64,000 nucleotides of DNA, taken from NCBI RefSeq assembly GCF_963678635.1, contig NC_087063.1, positions 3,136,580-3,200,579 of the forward strand. Reading direction: 5' to 3'. The position numbers were made by a program, and so were the translations under genes. This DNA is from Symsagittifera roscoffensis. Lineage: Eukaryota > Xenacoelomorpha > Acoela > Convolutidae. Of this stretch, positions 20,901-31,500 are shown piece after piece; positions within the stretch are counted from its first letter, which is position 1; each line of letters starts with the position of its first letter. The notes under the pieces were generated by a model, which searched no databases, was not told the DNA's origin, and was given only the letters and a program-made list of their open reading frames with translations.

Positions 20901-21688
20901 GTATCATCAATGGAAATGATACAAGATATACCGAATGGTCAGCAGATGTAAAACTATTTCCCTTAGCATATAATTCACAAATCACGACAACTCTAGGAAT
21001 GTCACCATATGAAATGGTTTTTAATCAAAAGCCACGCAAACCGATTTTGTTTACAGCAAACTCTCATAAAAATGCACAAAGTTATTGTCAACCGAATAAA
21101 GAATCAATTTGTTACAACTTACCTTTACATACACACGATGAAGATCATTTTCATCACCCACAAATTCTTAAATTAGCCTCCGGTACACACACCGAATGGA
21201 TTTTAAATAGAGATAAAAAACACAATGAAATTTACCAAAAAGTAACAAAAAAGTTGTTACAAAGACAAAACATTAATGAACAAATAAATTCACGCTTTAC
21301 ACCAGCCTCCGATTTAAAAATTGGAACATTTGTTTTAATACCTAATTTTAACACTCAAAAAAGAATCTCTAAAAAACTACAACCCCTTCGTAAAGGACCA
21401 TACCAAATAATTGCCAAACCCACAGATGTCACATATAAAATTACCGACTCAGACAAAAAAGAAATTGTTCAACACCGAAACAACCTATTACCTTATTACC
21501 CAAAAGAGTACGCACTACGCGAACTAACTCATTTATATTCTTTCACAGGTTTAAAAGTTATTCAAAATTATCCACATACGGAAAATAAAACAAAGGAACA
21601 ACATGACATTCACCTCAAAAACCAAAATAAAAAATCAACTACAACAAAAAACAATACAAAATACACCACAAAAAGAAAGAAAAAATAG
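17936..21688 (+). CDS. pol: Pol polyprotein (RT, RNase H, integrase), copy B; chimeric start
   Basis: Intact 1250-codon frame. Its first 11 residues come from the older LTR flank, the next four from the end of gag, then pol proper, so any translation start here is accidental. Visible catalytic features: RT YLDD at 297-300; RNase H D446, E489, D516; integrase zinc finger H809-X6-H816-X29-C846-X2-C849; integrase core D881, D941, E977 (D,D-35-E spacing between the last two); GPY/F-like module from about 1154. RNase H reads CDASIFGIG where A has Asn in place of Ile. It has a private Thr-to-Ile change between RNase H and integrase (ILGNKILL). An extra G at 17980 fuses the gag and pol frames. All catalytic residues are present, but no gag is supplied in this copy. 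Confidence 0.93.
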   Translation: MELLVRGNIFQTNATISPIHEKAYRVNNILQLLDICQSTILNEELSINNIISNEKRNTDYFTKTPYFKPTFNISNYTETQQKFLTMFNFQHSQITQDEFDKLAKQLIKYSSVYATSKFDVGKISSSLHLPLKPDAVFKKQRASKVPIHLHDKVNRLLDILEQYNIISPVNKEEQPKGNTFINPVIILAKGESLKIVLDARYLNSLIDESKCNWPIEPIQVILTKINGKYFTTADMNSAYNQMPLDEQSRRLTQFVIGNQQYEFNRLFYGISIGPAAFSAFMSKIFRPLILKKNAITYLDDVFMQSQTKEEMFKVLEHYHKILQNENLKAAPDKSHFFLTRVKFLGHNIERKTITPLKSRIDAIQKLQPPTNKKKIQEFLGMLNFLSKYVYKMQLYLRPFYNILRQQNNFEWNTEHQARFEEIKKLLTEQISNTIPDPNQPFYAMCDASIFGIGAALLQSHNGTNKMNLISANFRLFTQAELRLSTLMRECTAIIYTLTEYEFLILGSKHPTVLFTDHKPIIFLFTQKSNPNHRVYRFQLILMKFPNLHIVWTAGKNLALPDTLSRNTPPELLTRKTTVEIPKNIKFYLAENETSPRLECKYAVKTDVEQSQINNLQHFPLYLDCQNNHYEVDLLGTSTFKPIPYSQWIKNNTQQKRVKQHSHKKDLFPLIEKENLTDKINLSGPQTNDLKYTINQVFDLHDPLDTIPLSKLEIENIFLPPTDKITINTLKQYQNLDPVIRQLKSWHKHKTKPVKADTTILGNKILLRYFRIFNNTTINENTDLLEYKLNESTVPCLPLSMILIAFNISHTQNIKGHSGSEKTYSNFIQNFYFPNAPIWIKVLCNDCIVCQLNKPYPNQKQIAQKQDFKGQSLYFNHRISFDTKGPISPSSEGNSYIMVIVDAFTHYVALNPVPHCNAYYAYTTLYEHWIAKFGLPEILVTDNGTEFINNEIITLCHLYNIKHKPRTSHAPWTNGLVEGMNRSLQEYLRCIINGNDTRYTEWSADVKLFPLAYNSQITTTLGMSPYEMVFNQKPRKPILFTANSHKNAQSYCQPNKESICYNLPLHTHDEDHFHHPQILKLASGTHTEWILNRDKKHNEIYQKVTKKLLQRQNINEQINSRFTPASDLKIGTFVLIPNFNTQKRISKKLQPLRKGPYQIIAKPTDVTYKITDSDKKEIVQHRNNLLPYYPKEYALRELTHLYSFTGLKVIQNYPHTENKTKEQHDIHLKNQNKKSTTTKNNTKYTTKRKKK

Positions 21689-21842
21689 AAAAATGATAGA
21701 AAAAATAATGCCTCAAGAACAAATCGACAAATCAGAACATAGAGAGTCATCACGACTTAGAAATCAACCACGTAAAAACTATAAAACATTTATTCCACAA
21801 TCTAAAATCTTAAATAAAGTCGAATTTCAAAAACAGCTTTAA
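21603..21842 (+). CDS. Overlapping 79-aa basic ORF at the 3' end of pol, copy B
   Basis: Same protein sequence as the copy A ORF at 6597-6836, in the +1 frame relative to pol. It may be a frameshifted integrase tail. Confidence 0.35.
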   Translation: MTFTSKTKIKNQLQQKTIQNTPQKERKNRKMIEKIMPQEQIDKSEHRESSRLRNQPRKNYKTFIPQSKILNKVEFQKQL

Positions 21843-22337
21843 ATTTAGATTTAATAATTTTTGCACCTCCGAAATATTTTGAACTTTCATTTTTCAAAAT
21901 AACATGCTGACAAATACGCAATGATTCTAGTTCATAATCAGCCAATAGGATTCATCAAAAATAAGCAAACCATTCAAACTTGACAACTAAAATAAAAATC
22001 ACCATAATATCATAACCCTCCCTTATCTAATAAACCAAAGATCAACAATATTTCCCCAACCTAGACCTCAAATACCCCCCAAACAAATATGTTAAATTAG
22101 CCTAAAGTAAAAGAACGACCATTTTAATTAGCCTAAAGTATAAAAATCTCAAAAATAACCCAGATCATTTGACAAATGAAAATAAAGACAAAGAAGACCT
22201 CCCGATCACCATAAAATTTGCCCCCAACAATTTTTCACAAAACTCGACCCACTTGTCAAAAAACCAATAAATAATTCGACCACACTTATAATTGCCTCAA
22301 ACAACAAAAAATATTCGATCGAGAAACCATTTCTTAA

Positions 22338-22499
22338 ATGCTCTTCTCTCGACCAGTTACCATAATTCTAAACATTCTCGCAAACTTTTTCACAATATTT
22401 AAACCTTTCATCATATTTCTTTTTGATACCTTTGAATCTTTTCTAATAATCTTAATCATTTTTTGCAATATTTTTTTAAATTTTCTATTCCATATTTGA
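22338..22499 (+). CDS. Small hydrophobic ORF TM1 (53 aa), copy B
   Basis: The copy of 7332-7493 at an offset of 15,006 nt. Strongly hydrophobic throughout; no recognised family. Confidence 0.38.
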   Translation: MLFSRPVTIILNILANFFTIFKPFIIFLFDTFESFLIILIIFCNIFLNFLFHI

Positions 22500-22565
22500 A
22501 CTATACCTACAGCTTTCAAAAGCTATTGACTATATCCACAGGTACGAATCACAAAACTTATCTAA

Positions 22566-22754
22566 ATGATACGAACCATTTTTAGTAGAACAGATATTTT
22601 TTTACTATTTGTAATTTTTATAACATTTCTATCATCCCTCATCTTGACAATATGCAAATGTATAAAGAAAGCAATTATCACATTCGCCCTAGCAACAATC
22701 CTCCTAATACTTTTTCTAGAAGAACACTACAATAAACATAAATTTTTTCACTAA
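22566..22754 (+). CDS. Small two-helix membrane ORF TM2 (62 aa), copy B
   Basis: As TM2 of copy A, with four extra codons (Tyr-Asn-Lys-His region) near the C-terminus. Two hydrophobic helices flank a basic turn. The last 35 nt overlap the open P1 frame, one base ahead. Confidence 0.48.
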   Translation: MIRTIFSRTDIFLLFVIFITFLSSLILTICKCIKKAIITFALATILLILFLEEHYNKHKFFH

Positions 22755-23313
22755 AAGAATAGATCAAAAACCATCAAAAATTGCTAACCAACAATCACAT
22801 AGTCAGTCTTCACCGACATCATCCCAAGAAAACCCGACACCACCTTCAACTACCCAAACATCACGACTACCATACTGGACAACACATTCATTCACACAAG
22901 GTGAACCAAATTTAATCAATGACCCAATAGACATTTCTACGGATACAACAACATCCTCATCACTACCAGAAACATTATCACTACCATCAACACCATCAAT
23001 AAGCCAGATTTCACCACCACCTTTTAACTTAAATTTCCCAAATAACCTCGACGCTAGATATCGAGAACAATCATCAACAAATATTCCTTTAAGACTAGAC
23101 TGGAATACATTCACAGCACCTCCACCATTATTTGGACAACACCTAGAAAGTAGCCGACTCCACAATTGGGCACTAAATAGACTACAATATAGACAAGACA
23201 TTCACGAAGACATTCGTGCTCATAACATCCAAATACTCCAACAGAATAGTCTACAATTAAAATTTGAAATCACGGTTAAATTAAACAACATTACTCAACA
23301 TCCTATCCATTAA
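22720..23313 (+). CDS. ORF P1, 197 codons, no ATG, internally deleted, copy B
   Basis: The same frame as P1 of copy A but lacking 432 nt (144 codons) between two CCAAA motifs. The deletion keeps the frame, joining the Ser/Thr/Pro-rich start to the WTTHSFTQGEP segment. The C-terminal, more structured third is retained. There is still no ATG. The -1 extension frame is also present downstream (23280-23462). Confidence 0.5.
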   Translation, partial: KNTTININFFTKRIDQKPSKIANQQSHSQSSPTSSQENPTPPSTTQTSRLPYWTTHSFTQGEPNLINDPIDISTDTTTSSSLPETLSLPSTPSISQISPPPFNLNFPNNLDARYREQSSTNIPLRLDWNTFTAPPPLFGQHLESSRLHNWALNRLQYRQDIHEDIRAHNIQILQQNSLQLKFEITVKLNNITQHPIH

Positions 23314-23449
23314 ATCCACCAAATATTACAGCTCAATCCCTACCACCACCATTTATAACAACTGAAGTAATATACAAATACGACAGATATACCAAAAAGA
23401 CAATTGGTTACATCACATTCTATAACCCATACTCAGGGTTGTCATACAC

Positions 23450-26068
23450 ATGTATATTCTAAAAATTTTAATTTTTCTCCAACTCCTTTTTCTAATAACC
23501 TCAAATGAAAAAATAAACCCTTCCCCCCGCACAGGACCCCAAGATTTATTAGTAACACATTACGATTGTGACGAAAACGAACAAAAAACATTACACAAAT
23601 ATGCAATAAATCAAGTATCACAATGCAAAACAGAACCACAAGCTATAGAAACAACAAATGTAATAGCGACACTTTATTCAAAAGCCCGAGCAACAACAGT
23701 TAAAGGATATAAATTCACAGCGACATTTTCCGAAAAGAAAGTACATTGTTCACAAGTCTCAAATGGAAATAAAAACCGACTTGACCACGAATCATTCTAC
23801 CAAAGTAATATCGAACGACTTCTACATCTCAATCCCGAAGATTGTAAAAACGTGTTACTAAGACTAAACATCACAAGAAATAAAAACACAGATAGAAAAT
23901 TAGTATATTTCCAAGTTTTTGCAGATTCTGTACATCAAGCAGAACTTGAAAGATATCAAGGACATATAAAATTAGATGAAAAATACCCATACAACGGCGC
24001 ACACGGAAGATTAACTTATGATATACACGATAAACACTGGATACCACACATTGGTATAAATGACCCATCAAACTGCAAAGCAGACACAAAAAATAAAGGA
24101 TATCAAAAAATCATGTTTTTTGATTGGAAAATACAACTCGAAAAAATACAACTCACACGCGATTTATCAGACAACACAATGATCTATCAAGGAATTAGAT
24201 TACCTTGTAAAAACGACCAAGGCTATTGTGACCCTACAACACGAACACAAGCAACAATTGTTTGGTTCCCTGAAGACACATGTACAACATTTCAAGTAGC
24301 AAAAATACACGCTCGTATGATAAAATTTCACGAAAAATATTTCAAACAATCAATTCCATATGAACAAGTCCATCCATCACGAAGACAAAGTTCTAATTTT
24401 AGAAACATACACAATATAGAAAATAAATTGACACGTTTTCAAATATATCAAGAAACAGAACTTGCATGTAAATACAGAAATCCACTTCACAAAACACAAT
24501 ACTCCGAGATATTAGTAGAATACGAAAAAGGATTCGACATGACCATTGGAAAAGTAAAAATCGACCCATACGCCACAAGTCACCCTATAAACGAAGGAAC
24601 ATCATATATACCAGTTGATTTTCAAAAAAGTAAAAATCAACCTGGTGGACATCTAAAGCCCCATGACACTAGAAGCACACGCTTACAAGAATTATCACTA
24701 ATGACTAGTACATATTTCGGTAACAACCACTATGATATTCACCTAGATATGAAATTAGACTACACAATTAGCCGAATTTTTCAAGAAATGTCACTATCTG
24801 AATTAGAAACACTTCACCAGCTATGCGAATTAGAAAGGACACAAATCCTACAATCACTTGCACTAGCAGTATTAAAAATACCCTACGCAGGATATTTACT
24901 ATCAGGAAATAGATCAAACTTTTTAGATTATGAAGGAAACATTTTATGGTTTTATACCTGTACCAAAAAAGTATCACCACTTTATGTTTTTGAAGATAAA
25001 CGATGCTATAAAAGAATCCCTATCTTTTATAAGAATAAAGTACACTTCGTTGACACACTTTCAAGACGAACCTATTTCTGGGATACCGCAGTCCCATGTG
25101 GATCAGAAAATAGCCACAATGTAGTTCAACTGAACCCTGATGAAGATAAATATTATCTTCTTACCCCATATCCCACATTAATGCAATCACTCAAAAAATT
25201 TTCACCTGAAAGCATTAGAGCTATTGTTCGAAACCCAAATATTGACTTAAAATCAATTGGAATATATTCAAAATCCGATATACAACATCACATTAGAACA
25301 CAACAATTCCAAGAATTATTAACACAAATGGACACAATACAAAGACAATCAATTGACCAAAACTTACGCAAACTTGCCGAAACAGCAGGATTTGCAGATA
25401 TTTATACACAAGACTATAGCGGATATTTTAAAGACATTAAAGACTATATATATTTAAACGGTGAAAAATACCGACCACAAGATATTTCACCTATAAATAT
25501 TTTTAGCTTTGTTACACTAAAAAATGAAATTCTCGATTTTCTAGGATGGCCCTACTACATCTTAGAAAAATTGACTATTTTATACGCAATGTTTAACTTT
25601 ATAGGATTTCTTTTTTCGCTTTTAAAAGGAATCTATAATACATGCGCTATACACACACAAGTAAATAGACAAGCAAGTGTAGCACGCATACTATTTGCAG
25701 GATTTTTTGGAATTTTTTCATCATCAATAAACAAAATTCTTTTAGATGCACAAATAAAGGAATACAACACAAAAATAGCAACAAGACAGAACACATACGA
25801 CGAAGAACATAACAATGTAGACATTACGCCTACAGCACCACAGTTACCACCACTACCACATAACCATCCATTATCACTAGTCCCACGAAATTTTCGAAAT
25901 TTAGCAATAACAAATAATCCAAATTTTAGACAAACCATATCACAAAGTCCCATTCAACATATAATGACACACCATCCCCTAGACGAAAATACATATGAAC
26001 AAATTATAGAACAACCCCATACCACCGCTTTTCAGTCTCAAAATAATAATTTTTTTAGCCCACGATGA
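23450..26068 (+). CDS. env: Envelope-like glycoprotein, intact 872 aa, copy B
   Basis: A putative surface fusion glycoprotein. Residues 1-18 form a signal peptide (hydrophobic, ending near ITSNE). The ectodomain (about 20-700) is Cys-rich, with YDC at 38-40, LPC...GYC at 251-260 and a following Thr/Trp...Cys segment to about 277. This spacing resembles chuvirus and BEL/Pao-type glycoproteins, which belong to class III-like fusion proteins; I infer this from the pattern and have not aligned it. A hydrophobic anchor lies at about 703-728, a second hydrophobic stretch at about 742-760, then a ~110-residue Pro/Asn-rich tail. An alternative is an unrelated viral glycoprotein family. It has a private Ile-to-Lys change (YFKQS) compared with A and C. 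A splice acceptor-like site sits 13 nt before the ATG. Confidence 0.78.
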   Translation: MYILKILIFLQLLFLITSNEKINPSPRTGPQDLLVTHYDCDENEQKTLHKYAINQVSQCKTEPQAIETTNVIATLYSKARATTVKGYKFTATFSEKKVHCSQVSNGNKNRLDHESFYQSNIERLLHLNPEDCKNVLLRLNITRNKNTDRKLVYFQVFADSVHQAELERYQGHIKLDEKYPYNGAHGRLTYDIHDKHWIPHIGINDPSNCKADTKNKGYQKIMFFDWKIQLEKIQLTRDLSDNTMIYQGIRLPCKNDQGYCDPTTRTQATIVWFPEDTCTTFQVAKIHARMIKFHEKYFKQSIPYEQVHPSRRQSSNFRNIHNIENKLTRFQIYQETELACKYRNPLHKTQYSEILVEYEKGFDMTIGKVKIDPYATSHPINEGTSYIPVDFQKSKNQPGGHLKPHDTRSTRLQELSLMTSTYFGNNHYDIHLDMKLDYTISRIFQEMSLSELETLHQLCELERTQILQSLALAVLKIPYAGYLLSGNRSNFLDYEGNILWFYTCTKKVSPLYVFEDKRCYKRIPIFYKNKVHFVDTLSRRTYFWDTAVPCGSENSHNVVQLNPDEDKYYLLTPYPTLMQSLKKFSPESIRAIVRNPNIDLKSIGIYSKSDIQHHIRTQQFQELLTQMDTIQRQSIDQNLRKLAETAGFADIYTQDYSGYFKDIKDYIYLNGEKYRPQDISPINIFSFVTLKNEILDFLGWPYYILEKLTILYAMFNFIGFLFSLLKGIYNTCAIHTQVNRQASVARILFAGFFGIFSSSINKILLDAQIKEYNTKIATRQNTYDEEHNNVDITPTAPQLPPLPHNHPLSLVPRNFRNLAITNNPNFRQTISQSPIQHIMTHHPLDENTYEQIIEQPHTTAFQSQNNNFFSPR

Positions 26069-26487
26069 GCCGACAACTTGGATCCCTACACCGCTCAAAT
26101 TCACACCCAACCAACCTCAACACTCCAATTACAATAATTCCACTTTTTGCCTTCCCACCACCCGATTTCCCAACCAATAATGTAACATCAGGCATGAATT
26201 CAGACACAATTCACACATCTCAGTTTTATACTCCATCTCACAACTCAATAACCCAGATATTGAAACCCCTGACGAATTTGCAGACTCTGAACCATCTCCA
26301 TCCAATAATCTTCAAACCAATCCCTCAGTTTTTTCGAAACCCCCTTTTCAACCAATCCCACCATATAACCCACTCTCATCCATTTCTACACCCTCCTATG
26401 CTTCACAAGTTACCCCAACCTACTCTTCACTTCATTCAGATCGATCATACAATTCTCCAGACACCCCCCAAATCTCCCAAGAACTAG
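26065..26487 (+). CDS. 140-aa Pro/His-rich ORF overlapping the env stop, copy B
   Basis: Identical to the ORF at 11478-11900. Its ATG overlaps the env TGA. It is largely out-of-frame with the more protein-like P2. Confidence 0.28.
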   Translation: MSRQLGSLHRSNSHPTNLNTPITIIPLFAFPPPDFPTNNVTSGMNSDTIHTSQFYTPSHNSITQILKPLTNLQTLNHLHPIIFKPIPQFFRNPLFNQSHHITHSHPFLHPPMLHKLPQPTLHFIQIDHTILQTPPKSPKN

Positions 26488-27455
26488 ATAATTTTATCAC
26501 CTTACAACAACAACCCTTCCACCTTGAAAACCCCACTATAAATCAGATTTCATCCACAATAGAATCATCAAACCCACCTACCCCTACACCCTCTTCAGCT
26601 TATACCGCATCATTAGCACCATCATCTGCATCCACCGAATCATCACTTAGCACTAATAGAGCTTACCGCACTTTCAAAAGAAAATTCCCAAACCATCCAT
26701 TTCCAACAAAACCAGGAACAGCACGTGAATATATCAATCATCCAAATCACACTAACACGAAAGAATTTTTAGCAATCACCTTACCTTCATTTCCACAATA
26801 TACTTTGAACACTCCTACAGATACTAACGATACACGCAGCTTTGTAGATGAACAAGTTTTAATGCCTACACTTCATTGGACATCATATTATCATTTTACT
26901 AACCCCGTTTGCCTACCTTTATCTAATAATCACATCGATATAGAACGAAATCAAGATATGCTATATCGACTAACTACACCACTAACACATAGACAATTCA
27001 CTTACATTGGATATAAAAAATCACTAAAAACATACACTGCACCCCGAGCTAACGAATATACGCTAGAATATTATGATCATAACATCATCCGAACTAACCA
27101 AGATCAATTTTTAGACGACGATCGCTTCGCTAACCCACAAATCACAGAAAAATTTTTCATCAAAACACCATATGTTTTCACACTCAACATATTTGATCGC
27201 AAATTCGACCACATCATTTCTGAAGCACTAACCGACACACAAGCTTACGAAAGTTTTAAAGAAAGATTTCAATTATTTTCACTAACCTTTCATTTCCTTG
27301 CACCACATGAAAGAGATTTGCACTGCTCACATGACATTATGTTACGCACTAAACAAACCCAACATAAAACTTTATCACATAACAGGACCTCTCACAGAAA
27401 CCGCACGAAATCATACTCCCACTCCTGGCCTAACCCACCAGAGAGGACGTCCTGA
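26181..27455 (+). CDS. ORF P2, 424 codons, ATG-less N-terminal half, copy B
   Basis: The same open frame as 11594-12868, unbroken. Ser/Pro/Thr-rich N-terminal half, globular-looking C-terminal half, basic tail. No family recognised. Confidence 0.55.
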   Translation, partial: CNIRHEFRHNSHISVLYSISQLNNPDIETPDEFADSEPSPSNNLQTNPSVFSKPPFQPIPPYNPLSSISTPSYASQVTPTYSSLHSDRSYNSPDTPQISQELDNFITLQQQPFHLENPTINQISSTIESSNPPTPTPSSAYTASLAPSSASTESSLSTNRAYRTFKRKFPNHPFPTKPGTAREYINHPNHTNTKEFLAITLPSFPQYTLNTPTDTNDTRSFVDEQVLMPTLHWTSYYHFTNPVCLPLSNNHIDIERNQDMLYRLTTPLTHRQFTYIGYKKSLKTYTAPRANEYTLEYYDHNIIRTNQDQFLDDDRFANPQITEKFFIKTPYVFTLNIFDRKFDHIISEALTDTQAYESFKERFQLFSLTFHFLAPHERDLHCSHDIMLRTKQTQHKTLSHNRTSHRNRTKSYSHSWPNPPERTS

Positions 27456-27540
27456 GCATGCTCTATAGCCGGCCTTACCCACCGCGCTACATCCACGCTT
27501 TGTGACCACACTCCTATTTTTAATAAGAGGTACTCAAGGG

Positions 27541-28571
27541 TGAGTAACTCTTCAAAATAACTGAACTAAAACAGAAAGCTTTTGTGAAAACAACTAACCA
27601 AAATCATAACTAAAACACTAAACTAATAAAAATTTTATAAAATGTAAATTATATCTTGCAGTATATAGATCAGCATACAACACCAAAGACGAACATCCAA
27701 AGACAAAATGACCCCACTACACTCGAAAAAGAATGGCCAACCACAATCAATATGCCGCCCACAATCACAACTCAAAGGATTTAGAGTACGACTTGACTTC
27801 GCAGAAAAGGACTTCATTGAACTAGAACAATGACCACCTCGATGTTCAAGTATACGTACAGATCCGAGTAACCAGGCATCCCCTCCACGCACAATCTCCA
27901 CGCCATTCCCAGACAAGGTCAAACACAAAGAAGTTCTCTACATGAAACAAAAAAACCTGTCAAGCCAACCATTCTGAAATCAGATTTGAGTTTGTTGCGA
28001 AAACCCAGTCGTTGTCATAAGAAGACACAACGATTGAATCTGGAACTTCTCTAACAAGAGAACCCAGACGAAATATGATGTTCGCCAAATACCAACGTCC
28101 ATCATCCATCTTTTGAATTGCAGAAAGACTATTCTAAAAAACTCTGTAAAACCCGGATGGGTGGAACCTGATCTAAACTACATTTTATGATTGGATAAAT
28201 TAGATATTTTACCACTGTAAAGTATTTAATATTAACCAATCATGATCCATCTAACTAACAACCCACTTATTTGTAAGTGCTGGAATTACTTGTAATTTCA
28301 GCACCAGAGAGATTTGAATTTAACTTAGAAATTAGTTGACTCTCCAAGAAGACTTCAGCAGCCGCAATAAACCAGTATACCCTAGATCTATTGAGCCTAG
28401 CAGAGACTAGTTAAACACCCTGAGACTAGATAGTATAAGAGTAAGAATAGGATCGGTATTAGACTAAGAAGTTGCACGAATCTATCCGGCCGAAAATAAG
28501 ATAGCGTGACGAGCAGACGGTGTACCCTATCCGAAATTACTCTATGAGTTAACCACCTCGGTTATAACTCA
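27541..28571 (+). repeat. Candidate right LTR, copy B
   Basis: The copy of 12954-13984, TGAGT...ACTCA, with the same flank (TCGGGGTGGG) immediately after it. Confidence 0.6.
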
Positions 28572-31500
28572 TCGGGGTGGGTTTTTTTTTCTTCAGACAA
28601 ATTTCGACTTTTTAACTAGCCATTTTTGACGGAACTTTTTTTATATCAATAGAAAGGTATTGTTGTCCTGAGCTTAAATTTGTCCCAAGATATTTCACCT
28701 GTGATCATTTTTCAAAAGGTTATGGGGGTTTAAAAATTAACATTTCGGCCAATTTGGGACAATTAACGCGCGATATATTTCGCGCTATTAACGCATAAGC
28801 GAGATTTAGTCCGTATTAGAACTTGTTCCAAATTCATTCAAGGAAGCTTATTTGCCATAATTGATTTATTAATAGGAGCAAAATCTAAGTGTAGGGGATG
28901 TTTTCACAAAAAAATCTCAATTTTTTTTTTTAAAGTTTCGATTTTAATTATTGTATTTAAATGTTTCATGTTCTTGCTGCTCCAAAGACCTTAAAAGGCA
29001 GTCGGAACATTCAGGGCTTCGCCCTGATACGAGCAGTCTTGTTCAATTTTTTAAATGTGTTTCACACCAGATAAGCGACAGCTTGCATTGCATCTCGAAA
29101 TTTGATCATATTTCGACACTGCTTGTCTCGATATTTTCACAAGTTTTCTCGACGCAAAAATAATTGTTGCTTATCTACTACATAAATAAAGCTACGGTGA
29201 AGTTAATTAATTCAGTTTAATCAATTCAGCTAAGGCTCTAACTGGTAAGTCCGTACTTGGAGCTTTCATTGCTATACTATACTTAGTGCGCTAGCGGTTA
29301 CCGTAAGTTTTGCTTAAAGTTGCACGGAGCCGCAATTACCCAGTTTACATGTCACTATAAAATCTAAAATTATTTAGTGCACAGTCTGATCTTGAACGAA
29401 GGTACTGGTGCATAATTTTGTGTGCGCTAGCGTGAAATTTAGACTAGCGTGAAACTTAGCTGATATGCTAATAGCTTCGAATTTGCTTGATGTGACTTAC
29501 CATGTAATTTGTTTTTCAAACAAAGCTTAAGAAATATTACAATTTTACTGCAAACAATTCCCTACTGGATCTAACTTTGCTCTGTGTAATCTCTAGAGGA
29601 CAGTTTAAGCTTGCATTGATCTACCGACGGTAGTTTACAACTGCAGGTCTATGTGATACTTTGATAACTCTTTAAAGTTTCACTGAGCTGAGTGATTTAA
29701 CTGTTTAAAAGTCAATGAAAGAAATAAAGATTCTTATAAGTCAAATTTCAGAGAAAACACTTCTCAATTTAAAAAAGTCACTCCCCTTTTTGGCTCAAAT
29801 TAGGAACAAGATTGGATACCAGGCGAAGCTGATTTACTTAAAATTTAGCGATGTATAAAGAAGCTGATTAACTAATTTTTTATCGTCTCTAAGTCAACTT
29901 CGGTTCTTACTTGTTTTCTGCCCACCTGCGATGAGTTGAGGGCCCAGCAGTTAATTTACGTGTCGTAAGTCTATAGTCAATGATTTTACACACATTTTTT
30001 CTGAGATCTTGCAGCGAATTGGTTGCAGATGAAGAGTGCCTCGAAGACAGCAATAAAAAATACAGAGAAGATTGCGAATTGACGTATAAACAACAGAGCA
30101 AAACGAAGAAAAAGCAATCTATTGAGACAGGGTATTGAGACAATTCAGTGATCAACGTTCTTAAATGTTTGAGATGCTTAGGTTAAAGACACATAGCTAG
30201 GGATTGTATGGATTATCTACGAAAAAGCAAAAGCAGCACTTTACTGAAATAAACTCATTTTAACTTTGAAAATTAACAGCTAGGGTTAAATATGAATTAG
30301 TTTATAATAGAAAATAGGTGTAGTTCAGACTCTTATATAGGTCACGATGACTTTTTAGCTTTTTCGTTTTCAGGAAAAGTCCTAGAAATTTTCAGACTCA
30401 ATTTGTCTTATTTTTGCGGCTTACTTTTTTATTTCTTTTCAAATTCAATTCAATTCTTGCTTAAAAGGAAGCCAAATTATATAAAAAAGACAGGTTTGAT
30501 TTAAGTTTCGAAAGTGAAGGAATACTCTAAAAACGTGATTGACTTTAAGTTTCGAAAGTGTAATTTAGTTTTCAGGTTTCCCAGCGAAATAAAAAATTCA
30601 ACCATTGATCCATTTTTCTCAAATTGGGTTAGTTTTATCAAAAAAGTGTCAATCATAAGATAGTCTTGAAAAAATTTGGTTTTTTCCGTTTGATATAAAT
30701 ATATTTTAAAAAATAAAAATTGATATTTTTCATAAAAACAAATCAGTATTTTTTTCTGTTTACTTTCGTTCAATGAGACTTTTTTCAAAAAAATACAAAT
30801 GCGTTTTGTTTTCTGTTTACTTATGTTGTTTTTCTATCCGTGGTATATTTTTTATTAATCCGCGACACACGTAAGAGTCAACAAAATTTTTATTACAATC
30901 ACATGAATAATCAGAATTGAAAGCAATAGTCAACCAAGTCTTTAAAAAATGCTAATTGTCCTAACATTTATTTAATTGATGTTTGTTTATCAGCAATTTT
31001 TCATAACCTGGTTTCCTAGTGAAATGAAAAAACAATTTGATTGAATTTATTCGAATGTAGTTATTTTCTGTTTGATGAAAACAGTTGTTATGAAAAAGTT
31101 GCGTTAGATACGATATTTCAAAAACTTTTCATTTTCTCGAAATCACTCTGAGAAGTTTAACACTTACGTTTAAAATAAAATTTGAAGTTGTGGATTTGAT
31201 ATGGAAACCACTAACGGCTTCAATTTGATATGGAAGGCACTAAGGGCTTGAGAAAAGTTCAATCGGATATGTTTTGATTCTTGTAATGAAACCTGCTCCA
31301 ATGATGAAACAGGTTCAGGGCTTAATTGAATAAGCAGGTTGAGGTAATCTCCTTTTTATATGTGAACTCTCCTGGTTTGGGCTCCAAAACCTCTTTGATT
31401 TTTAAAAAAATTCTAAGGTCATGTTATTTAAAAAAAATTCATGGTAGAAAACATCTTGTTTGATTTAGAATGTGAATTATCTTTTCCAAAAAAAAAGAAA

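Larger units (their letters stand above)
17969..28571 (+). mobile_element. Copy B of the env-bearing element, lacking left LTR and gag
   Basis: Nearly identical to copy C. Relative to copy A it lacks everything left of the last residues of gag, carries a 12-nt addition near the end of TM2 and a 432-nt in-frame deletion in P1, and has an intact env frame. The absence of the left LTR at exactly the same base as in copy C shows that this is a segmental tandem duplication, not a separate insertion. Confidence 0.9.
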